From Corallochytrium limacisporum (Eukaryota > Opisthokonta): DNA of 64,000 bases. Numbering within the stretch: position 1 is the stretch's first letter; every line of letters begins with the position of its first letter. The stretch lies in the NCBI GenBank assembly GCA_002811645.1, contig PDIP01000004.1, positions 62,001 through 126,000 on the forward strand, given 5' to 3'. Positions 10,074-19,416 of this stretch are shown here, in pieces. The notes below the pieces were generated by a model. The model ran no database searches and was not told the origin of the DNA. It saw only the letters and a list, made by a program, of their open reading frames with translations. The translations under genes were made by a program, and so were the position numbers.

Positions 10074-11654
10074 ATGAGTACAGAGAGTTTAAGTTCCAGG
10101 ACACCATCTTTGGTGGCCCTGTTTGGCAAGGATGTCGCCGACTGTGGGTACTGCGAAAACAAAATGTGCTCAATAGCCTACGGGATGTGGGCCCACCATT
10201 TGCTGGTAGACGACTACATGAGCCTATTAGATAGAGGTTGGCGACGTTCGGGAAAATTTTTATACAAACCAGCGAATAGTGAAACATGCTGCCCGCAGTA
10301 CACTATTCGACTGGACAGCTCGAAATTCCAAATGACGAAGTCGAAGCGAAAGATAACGAAGAACCTGGCCAAGTTCTTAGACGCGGGTTCGGCAGAGGCA
10401 ATGGACACCTCAGCGGAAAATAAGCCTCTCACCAAAGTCAAATCATCATCAAGCACAGAACGGGGAGCCTCTCCTCTAGCACATAGAATGAATGAAGTGG
10501 TTAATGGAGATGACGAAGGTGCTCCACAAGGATCAGCTACTTCTCTGAATAGTACAGGCAGCAAGGGAAGCACCAATACTCTGCCTGTTGTAAAAGAATT
10601 GTCCAAGGAAGGGGATCTATGGAGCATCTGCAGTGATGATTTGGGTCCACTTCATCACTCATCAAGCTACAATGATATCAGACACTCTCTTCGGGACAAG
10701 TCAAAACTGAAACACAGATCATTCAATAGCATCGGCGATGCTACAAGTATGCACGGGCGGGATTGGGACGACCTGATTGCCCCGGACCACATTATGGTTG
10801 CGGAGTATGTTAGCAAAAGGCATGTGAATTTGGCAATGAAAGGTAAGGCCAAGACATTGACCTTGGAGCTGGCACCCGCAACCTTTCGAGATGATGACTA
10901 CGCGCTGTACAAGAAGTACCAAATGGCGATTCACGGCGAAGACGAGAGCGAGATCAGCAAGCACAGCTACACAAACTTTTTGGTCGCTAGTCCCTTGGTT
11001 GACGTATCATCAGACGAGACCTGGAACACGGTTGGATACGGCACATTCCACCAGCGGTATCTCCTTGATGGCAAGCTGATCGCTTTGGCAATTCTAGATA
11101 TTTTACCACGCTGCGTGTCGTCAGTATACTTCATCTATGACCCGGACTACGGCCAGCTCTCGCTGGGCACATTTTCTGCACTTCAGGAGATCCACTTGAC
11201 GCGGACACTCCGGCAGACGTATGCACCGTTGAAATTCTACTATTTAGGATACTACATTCACTCGTGTCCAAAGATGAGGTACAAGGGTCAGTACAAGCCA
11301 TCGGAACTCTTGTGTCCAGCAACGTATCAATGGATGTACCTCCATGAAGCAGCCAAGTTGCTCGAGAAGTCTAAGTACGCGGAATTCTACGGCACTAGTA
11401 GTAGAATGAAGACCGCCACAGAGGGAACCTCAATTGAAGTGGATGGATCTGATGATTCGGATGTCACGCTGCTAATTGGAGACAAGCTGTTGTCCCTCAA
11501 GGATTTAATCCTATACAGAGGAGGGCCTGACGGTGTGAACCTGCCAGATGGGTCGGAAATCGATGAAGCCATTGAGTTGGCTAGAGAGTTTTGTTTGCTG
11601 GTCGGCAAACGTCTGTCAAGCCAATTCATCTGTCAGGTAAGGAACCTAGATTAG
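10074..11654 (+). CDS. ATE1: Arginyl-tRNA--protein transferase ATE1
   Basis: ATE1 attaches Arg to N-terminal Asp, Glu or oxidised Cys, creating N-degrons. The protein has 526 residues. The N-terminal cysteine cluster CGYCENKMC and the partner CCPQYTIRLD (about 23-80) match the family's metal/haem-binding region. A Ser-rich variable stretch follows (about 100-240). The catalytic C-terminal domain contains the hallmarks FIYDPDYGQLSLGTFSALQE and YIHSCPKMRYKGQYKPSELL. The last codons read CQVRNLD. The Gln-Val junction is CAG|GTAAGG, a textbook 5' splice site, and a pyrimidine-rich AG lies at 11709-11710. Continuing from there would only read the antisense of the thymidylate kinase gene, so I keep the stop at 11654. 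Converges with the kinase gene at 53 bp. Confidence 0.94.
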   Translation: MSTESLSSRTPSLVALFGKDVADCGYCENKMCSIAYGMWAHHLLVDDYMSLLDRGWRRSGKFLYKPANSETCCPQYTIRLDSSKFQMTKSKRKITKNLAKFLDAGSAEAMDTSAENKPLTKVKSSSSTERGASPLAHRMNEVVNGDDEGAPQGSATSLNSTGSKGSTNTLPVVKELSKEGDLWSICSDDLGPLHHSSSYNDIRHSLRDKSKLKHRSFNSIGDATSMHGRDWDDLIAPDHIMVAEYVSKRHVNLAMKGKAKTLTLELAPATFRDDDYALYKKYQMAIHGEDESEISKHSYTNFLVASPLVDVSSDETWNTVGYGTFHQRYLLDGKLIALAILDILPRCVSSVYFIYDPDYGQLSLGTFSALQEIHLTRTLRQTYAPLKFYYLGYYIHSCPKMRYKGQYKPSELLCPATYQWMYLHEAAKLLEKSKYAEFYGTSSRMKTATEGTSIEVDGSDDSDVTLLIGDKLLSLKDLILYRGGPDGVNLPDGSEIDEAIELAREFCLLVGKRLSSQFICQVRNLD

Positions 11655-11707
11655 TTTCTATAAATGTCTATGTTTCCTTTACAATTCTGTCCTGTATGTC
11701 ATAACTT

Positions 11708-12358
11708 TCAGAGGCTCTCTATCACGCTGATTGGCCGATTCTCCGCCTTCTTCACTACTTCCTTGGCCTGCACAATAATGTCGTCGGCGACTTCGTCCAC
11801 GGTCCTGGCAGCATCAATGCTTATCCACTCAGGCTTCTTGACCTGGTAGAAAACTTCGCGTACCTTCTTTTGAAATTCTTCTTTTTCGTACCGCTCCGCA
11901 CCATACTCTCCTCTCTTGCTCGCTTCTTCCATGCTGAGTTCCAGGAAGAAGACGGCGTCTGGGTTAGGCAGTCCGTAGTCACAGGATTTGCACCAGTCGA
12001 TAGGCAGGCCCTTGGCTGCGGTGTATGCAATTCCAGACCAGACATAGCGATCAACCACTACTGTGGTACCAGAGAGCAGCTTGGCCTTGATCTCACTGGC
12101 CGCCTCCCAGCGGTTTGCACTGAAGAGGAGATGGATACAGTGGTCATCAAGGTCCTTCCCCTGGGCGAGGTAGTCGTTAATAATCTTTCCCGTAGGTGTA
12201 GTCCGGTCAGGAAAACGTTTGCCCTCGGTCTTTGTTCCCGCTCTCTTCAAATTCTCAATTAGTCTTGCGACCTGAGAAGTCTTACCACTCCGGTCAAGAC
12301 CTTCCAAAACGATTAACGCTCCCCGGCGACTCATCGTGATTGCCTGCTCCCCGGGCAT
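11708..12358 (-). CDS. DTYMK: Thymidylate kinase (dTMP kinase)
   Basis: It phosphorylates dTMP to dTDP in the dTTP pathway. The product matches human DTYMK closely. It has RRGALIVLEGLDRSGKT with the P-loop at about 20-27, FPDRTTPTGKIINDYL, HLLFSANRWE, the DRYVWSG (DR-Y) motif, and a lid region with GEYGAERYE. The reading frame is open from 12379 but begins there with GTG. The first ATG is at 12358 (216 residues). A second ATG at 12334 gives 208 residues that start MSRRGALIV, in line with the human MAARRGALIV, and has A at -3, so either may be used. It diverges from the myotubularin gene across 842 bp containing a C12/G8 palindrome. Confidence 0.95.
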   Translation of the reverse strand: MPGEQAITMSRRGALIVLEGLDRSGKTSQVARLIENLKRAGTKTEGKRFPDRTTPTGKIINDYLAQGKDLDDHCIHLLFSANRWEAASEIKAKLLSGTTVVVDRYVWSGIAYTAAKGLPIDWCKSCDYGLPNPDAVFFLELSMEEASKRGEYGAERYEKEEFQKKVREVFYQVKKPEWISIDAARTVDEVADDIIVQAKEVVKKAENRPISVIESL

Positions 12359-12619
12359 CTCTCGACAGTCCCTCAGCACTAGAAACTATTTCACAATAAA
12401 TGCCAGATCAGGGCTCAGCCCATCAATTGTCTCAACAAGTTCAGTTCAGGTGCCATTGGGCTCGGGAAAATAGCTGCGCCTGTACTCTTCTCTTGTCTCA
12501 GTTTTGTTTTCGCGCCCGAATCCGGTGACATACTCCTCCACCGCTTTCCCTCCCCCCCACCCTCCCTTTGGTCTTCGAAATGCGCCGGTGGCTGAGATCA
12601 ATACTTTTCCGCCTGTTGG

Positions 12620-12642
12620 CCCCCCCCCCCCGGCGGGGGGGG
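12620..12642. promoter_or_regulatory. C12-GGC-G8 palindrome in a divergent promoter
   Basis: C12 (12620-12631) is followed by GGC and G8 (12635-12642). Read on the minus strand, the C-run is a G-run 261 bp upstream of thymidylate kinase. On the plus strand the G8 is 558 bp upstream of the myotubularin gene. The C(n)GGCG(n) core is shared with the palindrome at 62983-63000. Hairpin or G-quadruplex formation is possible. Confidence 0.45.
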
Positions 12643-13010
12643 ACGTTTTGGTCCGTTTCAAAGTACACCCCCGCCTCCCTTTAGAAACCTTTGCGCTTTT
12701 GCGGGCGTTAGGACGGGTATGCGTCGGATGGGGCTCCAAAGGCGGAAGGAAGAGTGTGTGTGCTCTAGAGACGGGTCTGGGAAGTCAGCAAAGGGAGGGT
12801 TTTTTCCGGGCCCGGAATCTATGACGCTACACTTTTTCTTGGCCCTTTTTTTACTTTTTCCTTTTCGTTGCAGCCTGGGCCGCTTGCGTGCTTTCCAGGG
12901 GGTCCCTCCCTATCTCCAGCCGGCTGAAAAGGGCAAGGTCCCGGGCAAACGACACGACTTTTCAAAGGCATTCCTCAAAATAGCCTTTGGACGGACGCCA
13001 GTCGTGCTGG

Positions 13011-13018
13011 TATAAAGG
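13011..13018 (+). promoter_or_regulatory. TATA box candidate for the myotubularin gene
   Basis: TATAAAGG lies 182 bp upstream of the ATG at 13201, in the correct orientation. A TSS about 30 bp further on would give a 150-base 5' UTR. Confidence 0.45.
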
Positions 13019-13200
13019 CTCCACACACCAGGAAAATGGGTGATCATTGACCAACTACATTGAGGAACAAAAGTGTCCCTGTATCCGGGAATTAGACACT
13101 TAATGAAAGAAACTTGTACACATATATTTGGACATGTAAGGGACTCTTGCAATGCATGGGTAAGATAGGGGATACAGGTCAAAGGAACACACACTGAAGA

Positions 13201-15318
13201 ATGTCTTCAGATTCCGAAAATGAGGAGCTTGAAATTGAATTTGAGCAGTCCCAGGATTTTGCTGAGGTCTGTGAAGTCTACGAGAACCAGAAATTCGTGT
13301 TCAGTACCAGTTCATTCTTCAAGGGCTGGCGGGCACTGGATCCAAATGAAGGTGAATGGTCCAGTAGCAATGGTGAGTTCCCGGACTATTCAGATGTATG
13401 TTTGAAAACAGATTATCAAGTTTCTCGAGAAACAATAGAGAAGGAATTCTTGGTAGACAGCGAGCGGGAAGGAGACGTTGAAGGCTGGGAGTATGCTCCA
13501 GACATAGCGTCCCCAAACTTTCGACCTCAAGGGGATCGGTACGATCACGTCCGCCGGAGATGTTGGGTACGTAAAAGCTGTGTGGCCGCAAGTAAGAAAT
13601 TAGTACCAGTCACACTTATGACGGATGAAGAAATCACCGCCAAAGTTCTTGGACAAATTCGAACCATAAGCAGGACGATATCCGGATCCATATACTTGAC
13701 CCAGTATCGGCTTGTCTTCGTAAAGGATGACGTAGATTACCTGGACGACGACGAAGAGCCACGAATAGTGTCTCATTTAGAGCGTCCCTGGGGGTTGGAG
13801 TTGCCACTATGTCTAATCGGGGATGTGACGGCCGTGGATGTCCTACCAACGGGAGAGCTGACATACTCGCTAGACATCCGCCTGCGGGATCTCCGGAAGT
13901 TTATGATCAATTTACATGAAAAGCATCAGAGTCGCCGAATTGTGCATAATCGATTGATGAAACACTGCTTTCCTCGATCACATCATGGAGGCTTGTATGC
14001 TTTGTCATATTGTCAGAGTCACGGGCTCTTCCTAGACGACTTATCACTGAATGATACGTCCGAGAGATCGTCTCGCCAAATCGACGGATGGAAGCTCTAC
14101 GATGCCCGTAAAGAGTATCAGAGACAGGGGATTGAAAAGCACGGGGATCGGTGGCGGGTTTCGAACATAAATGAGGATTATGCATTGTGCGACAGCTATC
14201 CGAATGTGCTGGTAGTCCCACGGGACATTCCAGATGATGAGATCCCTGTTGTTGCCGATTTTCGCTCGAAGCGCCGATTTGCTGTAGCGACATGGGTCCA
14301 CCCAGTGAACGGACGTGCCCTGATGCGCAGCTCTCAACCGATGACCGGAGTGCGCAGTGCGCGTTCTCTGAGCGATGAAAACTACATCGACCTGATCAAC
14401 GGCCAGGGCAAGTCCCCCACCGAAGAATCAGAGTCGGAGTCCACCACAGATGAGGATCAGGGCCCGAGTGGGATTTCGTCCAACGCCAAGATTGACTACC
14501 GCATGGCTATCCTGGATGCCCGTCCAAAAGTGAACGCCATATTCAATCAGGCCATCGGAGGAGGGTACGAAAATACGGCATTCTATGTCGCATGCAGCAT
14601 CGACTTCCTCAACATTGCGAACGTTCACTCCATCCGGGACTCATATCTGAGACTAGAGGCTGTTCTGTATCAAGATGATCTGGAATCGACATGGCTGTCT
14701 GACCTCGAAAGGTCAGGCTGGCTCCAGCATATTCGCAGTATTCTCCTTGGTGCTAACCAGGCCGTTGCGAGCTTAGAGGCTGACAAGAGCGTGCTGGTTC
14801 ATTGCTCGGATGGCTGGGACCGGAGTTCGCAAATCTGTGCGCTTGCACAGCTATTGATTGATCCGTACTTTAGGACTATTGAAGGATTTGCTGTTTTAAT
14901 CGAGAAGGACTGGCTGTCATTCGGCCATCAGTTCGAGCTGCGACTCGGCTATGGTGCGCGCGATTTCAACGGATCAGAGCGGTCTCCCATCTTTATTCAG
15001 TTCTTGGATTGCGTCTACCAGATCATGGCACAGTTTCCAGATGCCTTTGAGTTTACACCCCTGCTTCTGGATGTGATTGCTACGGAATCGTATGCATGTC
15101 GGTTTGGAACTTTCCTGTACAATAAGGAATCCACCCGGGTACGCGAACATGTCCGCCAGGAGACTGTGAGCCTGTGGACCTACGTCCTGAAGAATCGGTC
15201 TACCTTCCTCAATCCTGCTGCCCGAAAGGACGAGCATGTCCTGCAACCCGTCACACGGATGCCATACCTTCGCTTCTGGTGCGAATATTACGCCAAATGG
15301 CACACATCGATAGAGTAA
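13201..15318 (+). CDS. DysF domain-myotubularin phosphoinositide 3-phosphatase fusion
   Basis: The protein has 705 residues. Residues about 26-126 form a dysferlin-type DysF module. It starts YENQ, has paired Trp (GWRALDPNEGEWS), then GWEYAPD and the closing VRRRCWVRK, as in dysferlin and Pex30-type peroxins. A PH-GRAM domain (about 130-255) follows, then the myotubularin phosphatase (about 290-700). The active site is HCSDGWDR, with Cys535 and Arg541 of CX5R intact, so the enzyme should remove the 3-phosphate from PI3P and PI(3,5)P2. Segments such as DGWKLYDARKEYQRQG and SQPMTGVRSARSLSDE resemble the MTMR6/7/8 group. An acidic Ser/Glu insertion sits near 403-425. There is no FYVE or coiled-coil tail. 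I know of no described DysF-myotubularin protein. A TATA box lies at 13011. Confidence 0.92.
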   Translation: MSSDSENEELEIEFEQSQDFAEVCEVYENQKFVFSTSSFFKGWRALDPNEGEWSSSNGEFPDYSDVCLKTDYQVSRETIEKEFLVDSEREGDVEGWEYAPDIASPNFRPQGDRYDHVRRRCWVRKSCVAASKKLVPVTLMTDEEITAKVLGQIRTISRTISGSIYLTQYRLVFVKDDVDYLDDDEEPRIVSHLERPWGLELPLCLIGDVTAVDVLPTGELTYSLDIRLRDLRKFMINLHEKHQSRRIVHNRLMKHCFPRSHHGGLYALSYCQSHGLFLDDLSLNDTSERSSRQIDGWKLYDARKEYQRQGIEKHGDRWRVSNINEDYALCDSYPNVLVVPRDIPDDEIPVVADFRSKRRFAVATWVHPVNGRALMRSSQPMTGVRSARSLSDENYIDLINGQGKSPTEESESESTTDEDQGPSGISSNAKIDYRMAILDARPKVNAIFNQAIGGGYENTAFYVACSIDFLNIANVHSIRDSYLRLEAVLYQDDLESTWLSDLERSGWLQHIRSILLGANQAVASLEADKSVLVHCSDGWDRSSQICALAQLLIDPYFRTIEGFAVLIEKDWLSFGHQFELRLGYGARDFNGSERSPIFIQFLDCVYQIMAQFPDAFEFTPLLLDVIATESYACRFGTFLYNKESTRVREHVRQETVSLWTYVLKNRSTFLNPAARKDEHVLQPVTRMPYLRFWCEYYAKWHTSIE

Positions 15319-17110
15319 AGACGATAACGTCGGAGATTTTGATCTGCAGACACCCTTAGCTCGGTCAGGATTGCATTGGGTCCACTCGAATTCATCAGAG
15401 CACAGTGGCCCTTCCCCACACCGGCCTCTTGGTCACTTTCCTCCCATATATAGAGCTTTTTTGGTTTCGAGTAACATTTAATTCTTTAAAACGTAACATC
15501 CCGATGGGGAAGTTGAGTATCGTTCAGAAATCTACATCCGCTTCAATTTTAACGCATGTCAGAAAAAGAAATTTAAGAAAAGGTAAGGCACACCACGACT
15601 GGGTTTTTTTACATGTTTGGATGGTGCCATCTCTTGGTTGCCGTGCGGAAGGGGTGCTACCTGCTGTGATTTAATGTTGGGCTCAGTCGAATGTTTGCCG
15701 GGTGTCTGTGGGTGCTGTGGGCATGGCACATGGTGATCCACAGAGAACACTCCCATGGACGATGTGTATGGATGTCCATCGAATGTCTTCTGAGTCGGTA
15801 CGTCCCCGAAACCATTGCACCAGTACTGGATATGACCATACAATCCACCTATCAAAAGGCACTCCCGGGCCGCTCCCAAAATCATGAGACCGAAGGAAAA
15901 GGCTAATGTACGTGGGTATGAGCATCATCGTTCCAAGAGAAGACTTGTTGTGCAGTTTGTCTGCCACACGAATGCCCTAAAGGGGCCCTGGGGATTGAAG
16001 GATCAATGAATTGGGGACCGGTCGATGCCATGGCTTGGAAAACAGGGGTGACTTCAGTTCTGCTACCGTGGAACGCAAGGTTTGAACACCCCATGCTGAT
16101 CGATAGGTTCGCCCGCCTCTCTGGCTTCATGTACTTTACTTCTTGATTATCTCCAAGGATCCATGTCGAGCATCCCGCTTGGGAATCGTCCTCTCTGCTG
16201 TGTGTAGTGCGGATGATTATGTGTCCGCTGATGCCATGGCCAACCTTCCAAACAACAAACGGGTGAGCCGCTAAGGGCATGTACAGGCGCATCTGCTATA
16301 GTGGAACGAAGCAATAGACACCGATGAACTCACTATACCCACACTAGATGCTTTCAAGGGAAACCCCAGTAGTGTGCTCGCCGAACAAGATGTGCGGCGG
16401 GCCTGGAACTTTGAGAAACACATTAAACATCAAGGGCACCGCCCCAAAGATGCTCTTTCTACATGCTCGGTCGCTTGTGACAGGTCAGCGAGAGCTCTGA
16501 GCGCACAGGATGTTGAGTGAGAGAACACAGGGGTAAGCTAGCGGGCAAGAGCAAGTGCTCGAGGGCTGGGACCCACTTGGGCAGTCGAGGAATGCTCGGT
16601 CCCACCACCCCCAAACTCCTTGGAACAGCAGTAAGTACCCCAGCACAGTTGCGGCAGGACTTTTCTCTTTTTCTTTTTCTGCGAACTGTGTGCGCTATAA
16701 AAACTCTATAGATAGACCGGGCGAACGGAGAAAACCAAAAACAGAACGAAACGGCCCGCGCGGCAGGGACGGGACACACACACTGAAGGGGGAAATAACA
16801 AAGGGAAAAAAGATAATTTTGGGGAATTGAGGTTTTGTTTTAAGAGTTAAAGACAATAAACCAAAACAATGGGAACAACCCCTGAGCTCACCACGATAAG
16901 AAATTAGAAAGCGAATGACTATGGCTTTTTTTGAGCTCCCTGAAGCAAGGGGAAGCAAAAAGTGGAGGGGGGAGTGAGATGACGACGAAACCACGCACAG
17001 TGTGCTGAGAGTTTAAACAGGAAGCAGTTCGTAGATCAGGGTCAGCAAACAGCCCCTCGTCACAGGGAGAAGGGGGAAAAAAGGGAAAAAGAAACAACAG
17101 AAAAGGAAAG

Positions 17111-17111
<1 letters not shown>

Positions 17112-17162
<51 letters not shown>

Positions 17163-17192
17163 GAGAGAGAGGTGTAGTGTGTGTGTGTGTGT
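17112..17192. repeat. (GA)n-(GT)n compound microsatellite
   Basis: About 23 GA units, a single T interruption with five more GA units, and then a (GT)n tract. Open frames through it are artefacts of the repeat. Confidence 0.95.
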
Positions 17193-18095
17193 AGAGATGG
17201 GCGCCAGCGTACTGGAAAATTCTGTGCAAGCCGGCAATCCATTGCTTGGGAGACGAATAGGAAGAGAGGGGGTTTCAATTTTTGGCAAAGATCGTAGGAG
17301 CTTTCCGGTCTTATCTGAAGGGGAGGAAGGTATAGGTCATTTTCGTACTTGATAAGTTAAGCGTATAAATCTATAGAATATTGAATAGTGAAACTGTAGG
17401 GTCGCCATATATATCTTTGTATCACAATACAGCAACAGTATACGGGCCGTTCGGTGCTTTCACAGTTGTGTCGACCTCGTCAAAGGTAGTGAAACCCAGC
17501 ACACAGCAACGGAACGTAGAGCAGGTGGGCCCATACTTAAAAATTTCCTACTCTGCCGGTTCATTTTTCTTGCAGTATAAACAATCTTAATGGGAGAAAG
17601 CGTGGAAAGAAAGGGAGCAGATCAAAGAAAAGGAGGGGAAAGTACGGAACAAAGGGTCCCAAACGTTTGATCTCCTGATGAAGAATGATGTTACATTCTT
17701 GATCGCGAATGGACTTCAATCTTTCCATAACTTTGTTATGTGATCGAATCAACGGAACATCGAAGGTTTTGGTGAGGTCAAAACTGCAACAGTAAAGCCG
17801 GGAAAGTTCGCACACGCTCCATGGAAATGACCTAAGATAGAGCAGACCGATCCCATAAGTACTGAATGAATGGCGAAATTTTGTCATAAGCGACAGAAGG
17901 GAAGAGGTTGTGGTGTTCCCTTCGAAATCGAGAAGAAGGCGACAGAATCTGACACATCATCGCGCCTGCACCTCGCATGCATGTCTTGATGCTGTATGGT
18001 TCCACATTACCAGAGATACACTGATGACACAAAACGGTCATCGTCCATACCGTAAGTGAGCTCAGCACGCATTTGAAGACAGTTTCTGGTCTTGA

Positions 18096-18115
18096 TGTGT
18101 GTGTGTGTGTGTGTG
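18096..18115 (+). repeat. (GT)n microsatellite
   Basis: About ten GT units in intergenic DNA. Confidence 0.9.
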
Positions 18116-18816
18116 CACCGTCCGAGGTTGTACGGTCCCAATGCCCAATACACGGATGCTTCACGTTTTGGTAGAGGTTCCTGCGAGTTCAGACGGTATG
18201 TACCCTGTCTTGGTCATTGCTGGTCGTGGTGAAACGGTGTCTGACATTTGTACTGGCCCGGCCAAGGACACAGCCAGGCCGGTGTATTACTCTTCTCTTT
18301 TCTTTGTACGTTCGTTTTTGGCACATTGGCCGAAGAAAACGCACGGGTGCAGTCGCAACAATAGGACGAGATAGGGTGAAAGAAAAAAAGAAAAACACAC
18401 CGACCGGTAGCTGCTGCAAGCACACAGAGAGAGTGGGGATATATGCGCCTCTGGGACCTAGTTTGATATTCCTCCACCTTCCCTGGGTTCCCTTTTTATA
18501 CAACACCCCTCCGTTATTAATACTCTAGCAGGTGGTACTTCGGGTCCGTGTCCTCCCCTCGCCCGTTTGGGTCGGAGTCTTGAAGGGGCCACAGTTTGGC
18601 GGAAAGGGCAGAGCGTGCCCACCTGACCGATCACTTTCGAGCTCGATTGGTGTTGCGTTTTCCCTTTTCATCACAACCGAGACGAAGACGGACCGGACAA
18701 AAGAGATCGCGAAATAAGAAATAAGGGAAAAAAAAAGAGAGAAAACGTTGGGTGGTGCGGTGCCGGTTTGGACCTACTTTTGTTGAAATAGGGCGACACG
18801 ATGTCCACAAGGGAGA

Positions 18817-18914
18817 GGGGGGGGGAGGGTTAGGTTAGAGTGTGTGTGCGTGTGTGTATGTATGGGGCCGTGGGTTTAGGTCTAAGTGAGGAGGTGAGAG
18901 GGGGAGGGGGGGGG
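18817..18914 (+). promoter_or_regulatory. Two G9 runs upstream of ovoA
   Basis: G9 at 18817-18825 and G9 at 18906-18914 lie in a G/A/T-rich sense strand, the nearer one 502 bp before the ATG. Several G3-G5 blocks between them make a G-quadruplex possible. Confidence 0.4.
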
Positions 18915-19416
18915 AGGGGTTAGTGGTTAACATCGTCGAAGAAATAACCAAACTGAAAAATCACACATCAGCCAGAGAGTTCGTCGGGGCAGCGGGGTAG
19001 GTGGGAAGGGTCCCCGGACTTCGGTGGTTAGGCCAGAGTATAGCGAATGCATTGACCTTCCACCGATCGAAGTAGCAGATTGATGGAGGGGGAAAAGGGA
19101 GGGGGCTTGTCGCTCCCCTTGCGGCGTCTTTTTCTTACATACGGTACCTTGCTTTCGCGGCCAAATTGCACCGGTTCAATGACAGTGTGGCGACATTATC
19201 CTTGGCTTGCCTGATGCTGCTTCGGCAGGATATTGAATATCAAAGCTACGGTCAAGCAAAAGTTTTTAACATATTTTGCTGTGCGAGGCATTTATCGGGT
19301 ACTTGAGTTGATGGTGGAACCGGACCATCAGTGGAGGGGTTCTGGTTTCCTTACAGGATTACCTGAGTCATAGACAGGAAACCTGTGAGTGTAGAAAGCT
19401 TAGTTTGGTAGTCACC

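Larger units (their letters stand above)
12359..13200. other. Divergent promoter region, thymidylate kinase / myotubularin
   Basis: No gene. It contains C7 at 12552-12558, the C12-GGC-G8 palindrome at 12620-12642 and a TATAAAGG at 13011-13018. It is otherwise mixed sequence. Confidence 0.5.
15319..19416. other. 4.1-kb intergenic region before ovoA
   Basis: No gene recognised on either strand. It includes the (GA)n/(GT)n microsatellite at 17112-17192, a (GT)n at 18096-18115, a TATAAAAA at 16696-16703, and G9 runs at 18817-18825 and 18906-18914 near the ovoA promoter. Short open frames overlap on both strands with no consistent coding look. Confidence 0.5.

Noticed and set aside
17112-17192. 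Regular repeat that might suggest an array
   Set aside because: A simple GA/GT microsatellite with no spacers; no CRISPR-like structure in the window.
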